64,000 bases of DNA from Bacteroidota bacterium (GCA_029557895.1 JAKQHT010000008.1:1-64000), one strand, 5' to 3'. Shown: positions 16,830 to 26,218, numbered from the stretch's first letter. Made by a program: numbers and translations. The notes: generated from the sequence alone by a model not told the origin.

Positions 16830-17645
16830 ATGAAAACAAATAAAAACAATTATAAAATACTGGTACTGTCCGACTTAAAGGATCCATTGATGCCTGTATT
16901 GAAAAGCGCCATCAGTCTATCAAAAATGATTGGAGGGAACATCGATTTTTTTCATGTAAAAAAACCCACTGATATTGTCGAGATAGACAATCAGTTAACG
17001 GCAATCAGAGGGATAAACCATGTACATAATACTATCGACAAAAAGATACGAGACCAGATACGTCCCATTGCAGACGAATATGGAGTGGCCATTGCCCATC
17101 ATTTTGCAATTGGCAATGTACGGGATCAAATCTCAAAAGCCATCGACGCCTTTGGCCCCGACATTATAGTTCTTGGTAAGAAAAAAAGAAAACCCATTAG
17201 TATTATCGGGGATAGTATCATACAGTTTGTACTCAACAAGTGCCAATGTGCAGTAATGATCGCTGACAATCACAATGTACTTGAACCCAACAAAACCGTT
17301 TCGTTTGCGACAATAAACAAGGTTAGCGATACCTTTGATCTTGAGTTTGCCGACGCCCTGATGAAACACGTGCAACAGCCTTACAGATCTTACAAGTTGG
17401 TCAAAAAACATGCTCCGCTCAATGTCCTAGAAGACGGTAATGATGGCCGATATATCGATTACATCTTTGAGCAGGCCGACAATTCAATAAAGAATATGTC
17501 GCGCTATTTGTCCAAAAGCAATGTGAACCTGTTATATATGGATCGACCAAACAAAAAAACTAAAGAAAAACCTAATATGTTGGAGCCCAATTTGATTGAA
17601 GCCATCAACGACCTTAAAACCTCGTTGATAGTGGCTAATGGGTAA
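16830..17645 (+). CDS. Universal stress protein (UspA-like)
   Basis: 271 aa, soluble. The N-terminal half is a Usp fold: ILVLSDLKDPLMPVLKSAISLSKM opens it and DIIVLGKKKRKPISIIGDSIIQFVLNKCQCAVMIA closes it with a partial G-x2-G-x9-G loop. The second half (about 150-271) looks like a degenerate second Usp domain. It sits between a SulP transporter and carbonic anhydrase, a placement seen for SulP-linked Usp proteins. Role inferred as regulation of the transporter. Confidence 0.82.
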   Translation: MKTNKNNYKILVLSDLKDPLMPVLKSAISLSKMIGGNIDFFHVKKPTDIVEIDNQLTAIRGINHVHNTIDKKIRDQIRPIADEYGVAIAHHFAIGNVRDQISKAIDAFGPDIIVLGKKKRKPISIIGDSIIQFVLNKCQCAVMIADNHNVLEPNKTVSFATINKVSDTFDLEFADALMKHVQQPYRSYKLVKKHAPLNVLEDGNDGRYIDYIFEQADNSIKNMSRYLSKSNVNLLYMDRPNKKTKEKPNMLEPNLIEAINDLKTSLIVANG

Positions 17646-17679
17646 ATAACCTCTTCAATATTAAAAAATTAAGACGACA

Positions 17680-18312
17680 ATGAAAGCACATACAAAAGAA
17701 ACACAGGCAACAATGACACCTCAAAAGGCATTACAATTTTTGAAAGAAGGAAACCTCCGGTTCCAGAATAACCTGAAAGCAAACAGAAATCTTCTTGAAC
17801 AGGTAAACGATACCAGTGATGGACAATTTCCGTTTGCCACGATCTTGAGTTGTATTGACTCCAGGGTTTCGGCAGAACTCATATTTGACCAAGGTCTTGG
17901 AGATATTTTTAGCGTTAGGATTGCCGGAAATTTTGTCAATGAAGACATATTGGGAAGTATGGAATTTGCCTGTAAAGTGGCAGGCAGCAAGCTTGTCGTG
18001 GTTTTGGGGCATACAAGCTGCGGTGCCATAAAAGGTGCCTGCGACGACGTTGAGATGGGCAACCTTACAACCATGTTGGCAAAAATACGTCCGGCTGTCG
18101 AGGCTGTTGCTGAACCGTACGATGTGAGCTTGAGAAACTCCAAGAACCTTGATTTTGTTGATGACGTTTCAAGGTCAAATGTTGAGCTTACCATAGATAA
18201 CATCAGGATGCGCAGTCGTATCCTCAAAGAAATGGAAGATAACAATGAAATAGCCATAGTGGGCGCTATGTACGATTTATGTACCGGGGCGGTAATGTTT
18301 TATGAAAATTAG
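17680..18312 (+). CDS. Beta-class carbonic anhydrase
   Basis: 210 aa, cytoplasmic. Zinc ligands C58, H111 and C114 are in CIDSRVS and GHTSCGA, with the catalytic dyad D60/R62. Interconverts CO2 and bicarbonate. It lies 34 bp after the Usp gene, making a SulP-Usp-CA unit. A second, distinct carbonic anhydrase follows the next SulP gene. Confidence 0.95.
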   Translation: MKAHTKETQATMTPQKALQFLKEGNLRFQNNLKANRNLLEQVNDTSDGQFPFATILSCIDSRVSAELIFDQGLGDIFSVRIAGNFVNEDILGSMEFACKVAGSKLVVVLGHTSCGAIKGACDDVEMGNLTTMLAKIRPAVEAVAEPYDVSLRNSKNLDFVDDVSRSNVELTIDNIRMRSRILKEMEDNNEIAIVGAMYDLCTGAVMFYEN

Positions 18313-18364
18313 GACTTGTTCAAATTTGCCTGTTCTGGCAAAAAACTATTTTTTGGGTACAATA

Positions 18365-18457
18365 ATGAAGAAAACTGGCAATTATTGTTACCTTTCTGAT
18401 CGCAACAAGATGAGTCCCAATGAGGAAATCCTAAAAATTTTTAATGAAGCGCCATAA
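18365..18457 (+). CDS. Possible 30-aa ORF
   Basis: A short open frame (MKKTGNYCYLSDRNK... ending EAP) within the 261-bp gap between the first carbonic anhydrase and the second SulP gene. No family recognised and no clear start signal. It could equally be leader or non-coding sequence. Confidence 0.15.
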   Translation: MKKTGNYCYLSDRNKMSPNEEILKIFNEAP

Positions 18458-18573
18458 AGAAAAACCATTGCCGGATGTTGTTATTTAACCTTAAATTTTA
18501 CACGGATCAATGCTTTTTAAAAAAACGCTTATTTAATTAAACGAATACAAAAAAGAAATATATCGAATATTCA

Positions 18574-20439
18574 ATGAAAAATTTGTTTTCAAACATAAAA
18601 GGCGATGCCTTTGGCGGTATTACCGCAGGGATTGTCGCATTACCATTGGCACTCGCATTTGGTGTTTCTTCTGGCCTGGGGCCGACCGCAGGGCTTTATG
18701 GCGCTATTTTCTTGAGTTTCTTTGCCGCTTTGTTTGGGGGTACAAACACGCAAATTTCGGGGCCTACCGCACCCATGACGGCCGTGAGCATGGTGGTGAT
18801 CTCTGGGCTTATTGCTGCAAATGAGGGAGATGTAGGCAAGGCACTGCCGGCAATTTTGACCGTATTCCTTTTGGCCGGGCTTATTCAGGTAGTATTGGGG
18901 TTTTTTGGATTCGGGAAATATATAAAGTACATTCCATATCCGGTGGTCTCGGGCTTTATGACGGCCATTGGCGTGATTATAATTATCACGCAAATACTCC
19001 CTGCCGTAGGATACTATCCCAAAGAAGATTTGGCCTATATTGAAACGTTTAAACCAAAAGCCGAAGAGCTAATCCTCGAAAATATTTTAAAGGAAGAAGT
19101 AAATGAAGGGATTTTGGTACTTGAAGATTTTAAGGAAACCATCATAAGGGCCGAAAAAATTGGAAGCGAAGATATCCTTAATGAATCCAAAACTTTGGCG
19201 GCCAACGAGGCTTCTGGTGTAATTGGCGCCATCAAGGTGTTGCCACAAGCCCTAAAAAACACCAAATGGTTAGAATTGATCCTGACGCTTTCCACTATTT
19301 TCATAATTTATGGGTTTAAACGGATTACAACTGTGATACCCAGTCAATTGGCTGCCCTTTTGATCGTTACTGGCGTAGCAGTCGCTTTTGGGTTGGATTA
19401 CCGCCCTATAGAAGAAATCCCGTCTGGTTTGCCAATTCCAAATTTGGAAATCATCACTGGATTTTCTCTGGGTAGCATTTCGCCCTATGTTTTTACGGCA
19501 TTAACACTGGCATTGCTCGGCGCTATCGATTCGTTGCTCACGAGTGTGGTTGCAGACAATATGACCAAGACCAAGCACCAACCCAACAAGGAACTCATAG
19601 GTCAAGGTGTCGGAAACAGTATTGCGGCCATTTTTGGAGGCTTGCCAGGTGCCGGAGCAACCATAAGAACAGTGGTAAACATCAATTCGGGAGGGAAAAC
19701 CAAACTTTCGGGCATGATTGCCGGAATGGTACTTTTATTGATATTGTTGGTCCTTGGGCCGGTTGCATCAAAAATACCGGCCGCTGTTTTGGCAGGTATT
19801 CTTATTACCGTAGGTATCGGGGTGATGGATTACAAAGGCCTCAAAGCCATACCGAGTTTGCCCCGAGACATGAAGTTTGGACCTTTGAAATTAAGCTCTG
19901 AAGTATTGGTAATGATCGTGGTATTGGTACTTTCGTCTTTATGGAACCTTGTGTATGCCGTAGGGATTGGTTTGGTAATCGCATCTTTGTTGTTCATGAA
20001 AAAAATTGGCGACCTTACAATACAACGATCCGACGTGAAACCACTCAAAGATGAAAAAGGATGGCAAGACGAAGCTGATTTTCCAGTAAATTTGAAAGAA
20101 GAAGTGTTCATCAAACACTTAAAAGGACCGTTGTTTTTTGGTTCAACCAACGAATTTATGGAGCTTGCAAAACAAATTCCCGAAACGGCAGATACAGTGG
20201 TCATAAGATTGGATAGGATGCAATATATGGATCAGTCCGGGCTTTATGCAATGGAAGATGTACTTGTGGATCTGAAAAAGAACAAGATAAACGTCCTCTT
20301 TGTGGGGCTTCTTGAACAACCAAGATATATGATGGAAAGGGTGGGAATGATTCCGGAACTGGTGCCAGAAGCGCATGTTTTTAATGATTTCAAGCAATGT
20401 CTCAATTGGATAAAGTCTAACGTGGAAGATAAATATTAA
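18574..20439 (+). CDS. SulP-family anion transporter with STAS domain
   Basis: 621 aa. Twelve or more membrane helices; KGDAFGGITAGIVALPLALAFGVSSG and GGTNTQISGPTAPM are SulP hallmarks. The insertion at about 155-225 is a charged loop. A C-terminal STAS domain is complete (about 500-610; RLDRMQYMDQSGLYAMEDVL with the conserved DxSG). It lies 5 bp before a second beta-carbonic anhydrase and so is probably a bicarbonate transporter of the BicA type (inference). Confidence 0.92.
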   Translation: MKNLFSNIKGDAFGGITAGIVALPLALAFGVSSGLGPTAGLYGAIFLSFFAALFGGTNTQISGPTAPMTAVSMVVISGLIAANEGDVGKALPAILTVFLLAGLIQVVLGFFGFGKYIKYIPYPVVSGFMTAIGVIIIITQILPAVGYYPKEDLAYIETFKPKAEELILENILKEEVNEGILVLEDFKETIIRAEKIGSEDILNESKTLAANEASGVIGAIKVLPQALKNTKWLELILTLSTIFIIYGFKRITTVIPSQLAALLIVTGVAVAFGLDYRPIEEIPSGLPIPNLEIITGFSLGSISPYVFTALTLALLGAIDSLLTSVVADNMTKTKHQPNKELIGQGVGNSIAAIFGGLPGAGATIRTVVNINSGGKTKLSGMIAGMVLLLILLVLGPVASKIPAAVLAGILITVGIGVMDYKGLKAIPSLPRDMKFGPLKLSSEVLVMIVVLVLSSLWNLVYAVGIGLVIASLLFMKKIGDLTIQRSDVKPLKDEKGWQDEADFPVNLKEEVFIKHLKGPLFFGSTNEFMELAKQIPETADTVVIRLDRMQYMDQSGLYAMEDVLVDLKKNKINVLFVGLLEQPRYMMERVGMIPELVPEAHVFNDFKQCLNWIKSNVEDKY

Positions 20440-20444
20440 GTAAG

Positions 20445-21071
20445 ATGGATTTAAAAAAAGTATTTCAGAACAACGAAGAATGGATAAAGAACAAACTTGC
20501 ACTCAATTCAAATTTTTTTGACAACTTGGGCAAAGGGCAAAATCCGGAACTTCTTTACATAGGATGTTCGGATAGCCGGGTTACCGCCGAAGAGCTCATG
20601 GGACTGGAGCCGGGAGAGGTATTTGTTCACCGAAACATTGCCAATATGGTCATCAGTATCGACCTTAACGTGATGTCGGTCATCAATTATGCGGTTGAGC
20701 ATTTAAAGGTAAACCACGTTGTTGTTTGTGGCCATTATGGATGCGGGGGAGTCAAGGCGGCCATACAATCTGCCGATCTGGGGATTTTGAACCCTTGGTT
20801 GCGTAATATCCGCGATGTGTATCGATTGCACAAAACAGAACTGAATTCAATCGAAGATGAAGCACTTCGCTATGAACGGTTGGTGGAACTCAATGTTCAG
20901 GAGCAATGTATCAACCTCGTAAAGACGGCAGCGGTTCAAAAAGCCATCAGGCACAGAGGACTGAAGGTGCATGGATGGGTATTTGACATTCATACCGGCA
21001 AACTCGTGGATTTGAACATCGATTTTGACAATATCCTCAAGAACATTATGGAAATTTACCATTTGGATTAA
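20445..21071 (+). CDS. Beta-class carbonic anhydrase
   Basis: 208 aa. Ligands C41 (CSDSRV), H97 and C100 (GHYGCGG), with D43/R45. It is more like the plant/Can subtype (VHRNIANMV) than the upstream copy. Tight spacing to the SulP gene indicates co-transcription, and a strong terminator follows the stop. Confidence 0.95.
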   Translation: MDLKKVFQNNEEWIKNKLALNSNFFDNLGKGQNPELLYIGCSDSRVTAEELMGLEPGEVFVHRNIANMVISIDLNVMSVINYAVEHLKVNHVVVCGHYGCGGVKAAIQSADLGILNPWLRNIRDVYRLHKTELNSIEDEALRYERLVELNVQEQCINLVKTAAVQKAIRHRGLKVHGWVFDIHTGKLVDLNIDFDNILKNIMEIYHLD

Positions 21072-21105
21072 AAAAAAGCCCGTTCCATGGAACGGGCTTT
21101 TTTTT
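21071..21105 (+). terminator. Rho-independent terminator
   Basis: Perfect palindrome of AAAAAAAGCCCGTTCC and its complement (21071-21102 core), followed by T-run. It ends the SulP-carbonic anhydrase transcript. Being symmetric, it can also serve the minus-strand small gene that ends at 21140. Confidence 0.9.
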
Positions 21106-21139
21106 AAGTATCTTCAGAAGTAATATGTTGTTGCAAAAG

Positions 21140-21388
21140 CTACGCTGTGGCGTTTATTGGAGCCCAGTGTGAGCACAACATTCCGGGAGCTGCCTTTTTT
21201 GGATTGGCACAGGTGGTACTCTTGTACCTTGCGCAATTGCTACAGTTGGCACCGTCTTTGAGCGTTGCCTTCATGTCAAAATTGTCGCATGTATAGCTTG
21301 GAGTTACTTTTACTTCGTGTTTTTTGCATGTCTGCGTTGCCAAAAGGTTTTTGCAATTTGAACAACTGTTTCCTAATCGTATGGGCAT
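21140..21388 (-). CDS. Small Cys-rich (zinc-ribbon-like) protein
   Basis: 82 aa from ATG 21388 (MPIRLGNSC); an upstream ATG at 21433 adds a hydrophobic, poorly matching stretch. Two similar halves each have C-x2-C (CSNCKN; CSNCAR) followed by two more Cys, in total eight Cys and a few His. This predicts two zinc or Fe-S sites. It appears to be a conserved flavobacterial small protein; function unknown. Confidence 0.65.
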   Translation of the reverse strand: MPIRLGNSCSNCKNLLATQTCKKHEVKVTPSYTCDNFDMKATLKDGANCSNCARYKSTTCANPKKAAPGMLCSHWAPINATA

Positions 21389-21490
21389 GGCTATATCGGT
21401 TTTTTGTTTAATCAAAAGTAGGCCCCAAAACAATTAGAAACAATTTAAATAACTGAAAAACAGTAATTTAAATTTAGATTTATTTAAAAT

Positions 21491-21518
21491 AAAAGCCGCT
21501 CTGAAAAAGAGCGGCTTT
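21491..21518 (-). terminator. Rho-independent terminator
   Basis: Stem AAAGCCGCTCT (21492-21502) / AGAGCGGCTTT (21508-21518) with a 5-base loop. On the minus strand it is followed by TTATTTT. It terminates the T9SS cargo gene that ends at 21596. Confidence 0.8.
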
Positions 21519-21595
21519 GTAAAAAAGCAGCGATATTGCCCAAGAATCCGTTATCGAAGCTTTTGATGGAAGGCTGTAAACTAATTCGTGAAATT

Positions 21596-22780
21596 TTAGT
21601 TCATGATCAATTTTTTGGTCACCGTTACGTCACCGGATGTTAACCGGAGCAAATAAGTACCGGTTTGGAGGTGTGACAAGTTTAATGCATTGCCGTTTAC
21701 CGAATTGCCTAAAAATGTTGTTTCAAAAATTTTGGCCCCGGTCATATTGTAGATGGCAACACTGTTTTGGGTTGAATGAAACTCATTTAGGGCAATATTG
21801 ACAATGCCATTGGATGGGTTGGGATATATCTTAATTTCAAAAGTATCTTGTACAAAATCTGGTGCGGAAAGCGCATTGTTCAATTCGATGTTATCAACGG
21901 TACAAGCAATATGCGGAAGCGGAATGTTGGCGCTGAAAGCCAGATATTCTCCTTCGTTTATGGTAACTTCCACTGAATAGCTTGTTGCGTCTGTTGTCAG
22001 TCCAAAAGCAGATCCAACGGCAGTGAACGTACTTGCATCCGTATTGTTGGTCATTTTTCCAACTTGCATTGTAGCCGAACCACTTTCTATAACATTTGCG
22101 TCAAATTGAAAGGTATAATTGCCAGGGACGATCTCTGGCGTTACCAGCATGGTGTTGGTATTAGGAGAAAAGAGGCTGTAAAAAACGACGCTTCCTCCTT
22201 CGGCATATACAAGTGCGCCTTCGGTAATTTTGTTCCAGCATTCATCTATTGCAGTCCAGTCTTCAAAACTTTCATTAATTGACGATACTGGCAGGCAATG
22301 TCCCAAAACCACATTGTCCAGTCCAATCGCAACGTGCGGAAACGGAATTGTGGCACTAAAGGCCAGGTATTCCCCTTCGCCCACGGTAACTTCAAGTGAA
22401 TAGGTTGCCGTGTCAGCGTTAAGGTCAAAAGCAGACCCAACGGCGGTAAACGTAGCTGCATTTGCATTGTCGGTCAATGTTCCAATCTGTATTGCAGCGG
22501 AGTCACTACCGATAATTCCCGCATCGAACATTAAGGTATAAGTGCCGGATGCGATCTCTGGGGTTACCAGCATAGTGTTGGTATTTGGAGAAAAGAGGCT
22601 GTAAAAAACGATGCTTCCCTCTTCGGGATATACAAGTGCGCCTTCGGTAATTTTGTTCCAGCATTCGTCTATGGCTGTCCAATTGTCAAAGTTTTCATCA
22701 ATTGCGGTTTCGACATTGCATTGGGTATTCCCAAAGTGAAACAGTAGCCCTGTAAGTATGGCGAGTAATATTTTTTTCAT
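21596..22780 (-). CDS. Secreted T9SS type A cargo protein with two repeated beta-sandwich modules
   Basis: 394 aa. Signal peptide of about 19 residues, then two near-identical modules of about 135 aa (about 25-158 and 168-300), each opening with (F)DWTAIDECWNKITEGALVY-like sequence. The C-terminus is a type A sorting domain (IYPNPSNG ... TGTYLLRLTSGDVTVTKKLI), so it is exported by the Por/T9SS machinery and probably attached to the cell surface. The modules look like carbohydrate- or ligand-binding jelly rolls; substrate unknown. Confidence 0.85.
   Translation of the reverse strand: MKKILLAILTGLLFHFGNTQCNVETAIDENFDNWTAIDECWNKITEGALVYPEEGSIVFYSLFSPNTNTMLVTPEIASGTYTLMFDAGIIGSDSAAIQIGTLTDNANAATFTAVGSAFDLNADTATYSLEVTVGEGEYLAFSATIPFPHVAIGLDNVVLGHCLPVSSINESFEDWTAIDECWNKITEGALVYAEGGSVVFYSLFSPNTNTMLVTPEIVPGNYTFQFDANVIESGSATMQVGKMTNNTDASTFTAVGSAFGLTTDATSYSVEVTINEGEYLAFSANIPLPHIACTVDNIELNNALSAPDFVQDTFEIKIYPNPSNGIVNIALNEFHSTQNSVAIYNMTGAKIFETTFLGNSVNGNALNLSHLQTGTYLLRLTSGDVTVTKKLIMN
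21881..22702 (-). repeat. Tandem duplication of a 400-bp module
   Basis: The two modules of the T9SS cargo gene are highly similar at DNA level, for example around 22160-22270 and 22575-22690 (TGCGCCTTCGGTAATTTTG and flanks in both), indicating recent duplication or gene conversion. Confidence 0.8.
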
Positions 22781-22848
22781 GGTGATTAAGGTTTAAAAAT
22801 TTGGATTATGTTGAAAAGGCCTTCTGTGGGGTGTGGCCGTGCTAAATG

Positions 22849-22931
22849 CTACTTTGGCTTTTCCATACTATTAGATTTTGGGATATCTATTCCTTTCGGG
22901 CTTTGTTATAAAGCCAGAAAAGCCAAAGTAG
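22849..22931. other. Long inverted repeat in intergenic space
   Basis: CTACTTTGGCTTTTC (22849-22863) and its exact complement GAAAAGCCAAAGTAG (22917-22931) enclose 53 bp. A smaller hairpin (GGCTTT/AAAGCC) is nested near 22899-22915. It lies between the HmuY-like gene and the T9SS cargo gene, both on the minus strand. It could act as a processing or attenuation structure; a T-run follows only on the plus strand. Confidence 0.6.
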
Positions 22932-22965
22932 TTTTTAACTTTTTTATTTTGGTCTATATTGTCGC

Positions 22966-24054
22966 CTATTGCAACAAGCTGTACACAAACTCTGGATAAC
23001 CACGATCACCTGCTTGGTTTGTTAAGGCCAAGAATTTTAGTTTGTACAAGTTGCCATCGGTATCATTAACAATATAGAACATATTGTCTTTTAATGTAGG
23101 TAGTGATCCGGGCCCACCACCATTTCTCCATGAAGCACCAATGTTTCTTTGGTCGGTTGTAAAATTGGCGTCAACAACATCTGCAAGCGTAAAGTTATCA
23201 TAGGTCAAAGTTGTTTCAACTTCGCTATCCACCATATAAACCAATGCGTTGCCTTTGGTATTGTTTGCCACAAAATCGGCATAACCATACGCTCCATAAC
23301 CTTCAATGATGTTTGTGAAAACTGTAAAGTTTAGGTCCCAATTGGCTTTTTGGGGCTCAACACTTACAATAGATTCTGTGTTGAAACTAAAGAATGTAAA
23401 GTTGTAATCAGGATTTTTTGAAACCGTGACTTCTTCAAATGTTGTGGCGTCCAGATCGGCATATTGAAGCACATAATCGCTGCCACTTCGCAACACTTTT
23501 ATTTTTTTCCATCCTCTTGCAGGGCCATTGGTGTTAACACCGCCCGTGGCCGCAGGCTCGGTTCCTACTTCAAAGCCCAAATTCAAAAGGTAAACATGGT
23601 TGTTGGCATCGGTAGATGAAATTTCTGCAATAGCCGTTCCTGTGATACTGCCGTCCGGAGCATCGATATAGTTTGCGCTTTCACTCTGAAATGTGCCAAC
23701 GGCAACTTGAGGTTTCAAAGAAACAACTTCTGGGGTAGATGAGTTGACCGCATTGATGTCTGTTGCAGAAAGTTGTGCTGCTGCCATATAGATACTACCG
23801 TTGATACCAACTCTAAAATTTGAGCCGGAATAAAAGGCCAAATCCCATGAATCACGTTGTATAGTGGTAGATGTGTTGGTGCTCAAATCGATATATACTT
23901 GGTTTGGCTGGTTGGGGCCACCTACTTCTGGAGCTATTGATGCGCCTTCAACGATGATTTGGATAGGGCCAGTAGGGCCATCATCATCGCTGCTGCAATT
24001 GGTCAAGGTTAGTGCAAGGGCACAAAACAAAAATGAAAAAAACTTGTTTGTCAT
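22966..24054 (-). CDS. HmuY-family lipoprotein (haem-binding)
   Basis: 362 aa. Lipobox LTNC at residues 17-20 followed by SSDDDG, a surface-export-type acidic tail after the lipid Cys. The body matches the HmuY pattern: RDSWDLAFYSGSNFRVGING near the start, ANWDLNFTVFTN and ASWRNGGGPGSLPTLKDNMFYIV near the end. HmuY captures haem and hands it to a TonB receptor. The receptor gene is 11 bp upstream in the same operon. Which residues bind haem is not evident here. Confidence 0.85.
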   Translation of the reverse strand: MTNKFFSFLFCALALTLTNCSSDDDGPTGPIQIIVEGASIAPEVGGPNQPNQVYIDLSTNTSTTIQRDSWDLAFYSGSNFRVGINGSIYMAAAQLSATDINAVNSSTPEVVSLKPQVAVGTFQSESANYIDAPDGSITGTAIAEISSTDANNHVYLLNLGFEVGTEPAATGGVNTNGPARGWKKIKVLRSGSDYVLQYADLDATTFEEVTVSKNPDYNFTFFSFNTESIVSVEPQKANWDLNFTVFTNIIEGYGAYGYADFVANNTKGNALVYMVDSEVETTLTYDNFTLADVVDANFTTDQRNIGASWRNGGGPGSLPTLKDNMFYIVNDTDGNLYKLKFLALTNQAGDRGYPEFVYSLLQ

Positions 24055-24065
24055 GGTAATAGTGT

Positions 24066-26201
24066 TTAAAAATTAAGGTTATATAATAGTTTTAGGTAAT
24101 ATGAACGTCCGTATCCTAATAGCAAGGAACTGTTATCAGATGAATGGACACCCCCTATGGTGGCGTTTCCGACGTTAACATTGGTAATGTCCAACAGGTT
24201 TCGCCCTCCCAAAGTCAATTCAAAAGTGTCTTTCATAAACGTTTTACGAATGGAAGCATCGAGCCAACCATAACCATCCGTGGTCGATTTTGCAAACAAT
24301 GTGTTGCCATCGGCATCTTCTGTGCCTGTTGCCACATAGTTTTGTTGCTTCCCGTTGTATTTCAACAGAACCGTAACATTGGTGTTCCATTTTTTAATGT
24401 TGTAGGTGCCACTGGTGTTGATTTGGTATGAGTAAAGGAAATCATTTTCGGCGTTGACCTCGTTATTGGCAATTCTTGAAATACCTTGTAGTGTGGCACC
24501 CAAATTGAAGGTCCAATTATTTTTTTTGACGCTGTTTTCGGAGGTCAGCCCCCAAAGTTTATAATTATCAATATTGATGAACTGGTATTGTAGCGGCAAT
24601 GTGTTTACCACTGCGAGATCTATTTTGTCTGAAACGTCTATATAGCTGAATTTGATAGAATTGAGCATCGAAATATCGTCTATAAAGCTGGCTTTTTTAA
24701 AGTTGACAAAAGCGGTGATGCCATTCTCCGGGTTAAGGTTTTCGTTACCTCTTACATCGTGGTTAGAATCTACAAAGTAGTAGTACAGTTCTTCAAAATT
24801 TGGCGTTCTGTATGATGTTCCGATGTTGGCCCGTAGTTCAAAACCGTGGTCCATCAGGTACCGGGCGCTAATAGAACCCATAAGCTTTGAATCAAAAATT
24901 GAATTGTGTTCAAAACGTACACCGGGCCTTAATGAGAACGTTTTTGTAATGTCCCATTCTGAAGAGGCAAAAAGAGCAAGATTCGTTTGTTTTCGCACTT
25001 TGCCCTGTTGGGTAATATCGCCCGAAGCTTGTGTGTCAAATCCTTTGTTGGTGCGCACCTCATAACCCAATTGAAAATTATAGGCGTCGTTTTTCATAAG
25101 ATTGTTTATGGTGCCTTTTGAAAAGAAGACATCGCTGGATTGATAGGTCTCGTCGGTTTCATTGCTGCGATCCTCGGTAAGGATGTAGTAATTAAACTGG
25201 TTCACATCCCGTTTTTGTTGTTGATAGGACAATGACACATTGTAGGTAGCGCCCGTGTTGAGATGTCCGTTGAGGTTGAGGTTGTTTACAAATCTGTTGG
25301 TATTGAAAATCTTGTCTGTAGCCGACGGGTTACTGGTTTGGGTTTCGGTGTCAATGTTTGGCCGTACAGAGGCATCGTAGTAATTGATAACTTCATTAAA
25401 ATACTCAAACTTGTAGAATACTTTGAGCTTTTCTGTATTGTAGTTGACAAAGGCATTGGTGGTCAGTTGTGTTTTTGGTAACCATTCATAGCCTCGCAAG
25501 CCGTCATTGGCGTAATGTTTTTTGCCCAGCCTGTTATTGAAAAACCCTGCAAACTGGTTTCTGTTAAATCCAATCCTGGCAAACCATTTTTCATTAAAAT
25601 TATGGGCAACGTTCAGCGCTTGGATATGGCGGCCTTTATCAAACCATTCATATTCGTCGCTTATGGTCTCTTCTTGTATAAAAGCTTGTGCTTGCCAATC
25701 ACTCTCAATGGATTTTTTTGTAATGATATTTATAACGCCCGAAACAGCATTAGCTCCATATTCCACACCCATAGCACCTTCTACAATCTCGATACGTTCT
25801 ATGTCGTCGAGGTTTATTTGGGTCAAATCGATATTGTTTCCTACGCCATCATCACTTACCACCGGTATATTGTCCATCAATATATTGAAATATTGCGAGT
25901 CTAATCCAAAGAAAGAAATAGTCGATTTTCCACTTTGCGAATTGGGAATAATGGTAAGGTTCAAGTTAAAATTCAACAAGTCTGCCAAGTTGTTTGCTGC
26001 TTGGTTTTCAATTTGCTCACGTTTGATCACCATCACGTTATGGATAGATCGTTTGATGGAAGTTGGGTTGTACTGACCTGTAACCACCACTTCCTTAAGC
26101 ACTTCCGTTACTGTGGTGTCTATGGCTGTTTCCTGACTTAATCCAAAGAGTGGAAAAAAAATCAAAAAATAAACAAGTTTTTTATTTTTATTTAGATTCA
26201 T
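24066..26201 (-). CDS. TonB-dependent outer-membrane receptor, HmuR-like
   Basis: 711 aa, the usual length for TonB receptors. Leader peptide; TonB-box/plug region about 35-165 (EVVVTGQYNP, IERIEIVEGAMGVEYGANAVSGVINIITKK). The beta-barrel ends in an aromatic-terminated strand (YLKLLYNLNF). As first gene of an operon with an HmuY-like lipoprotein it probably imports haem. The promoter region holds a -7 element and an imperfect palindrome, consistent with iron control. Confidence 0.92.
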   Translation of the reverse strand: MNLNKNKKLVYFLIFFPLFGLSQETAIDTTVTEVLKEVVVTGQYNPTSIKRSIHNVMVIKREQIENQAANNLADLLNFNLNLTIIPNSQSGKSTISFFGLDSQYFNILMDNIPVVSDDGVGNNIDLTQINLDDIERIEIVEGAMGVEYGANAVSGVINIITKKSIESDWQAQAFIQEETISDEYEWFDKGRHIQALNVAHNFNEKWFARIGFNRNQFAGFFNNRLGKKHYANDGLRGYEWLPKTQLTTNAFVNYNTEKLKVFYKFEYFNEVINYYDASVRPNIDTETQTSNPSATDKIFNTNRFVNNLNLNGHLNTGATYNVSLSYQQQKRDVNQFNYYILTEDRSNETDETYQSSDVFFSKGTINNLMKNDAYNFQLGYEVRTNKGFDTQASGDITQQGKVRKQTNLALFASSEWDITKTFSLRPGVRFEHNSIFDSKLMGSISARYLMDHGFELRANIGTSYRTPNFEELYYYFVDSNHDVRGNENLNPENGITAFVNFKKASFIDDISMLNSIKFSYIDVSDKIDLAVVNTLPLQYQFINIDNYKLWGLTSENSVKKNNWTFNLGATLQGISRIANNEVNAENDFLYSYQINTSGTYNIKKWNTNVTVLLKYNGKQQNYVATGTEDADGNTLFAKSTTDGYGWLDASIRKTFMKDTFELTLGGRNLLDITNVNVGNATIGGVHSSDNSSLLLGYGRSYYLKLLYNLNF

Positions 26202-26218
26202 TCTTGATAAATTTGCGG

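Noticed and set aside
18313-18573. Search for a tRNA or structured RNA between carbonic anhydrase and the second SulP gene
   Set aside because: No cloverleaf or strong stem visible, only a weak 30-codon frame.
22808-22999. 63-codon frame in the hmuY-T9SS gap
   Set aside because: Spans the long inverted repeat and enters the HmuY-like gene antisense; no protein features.
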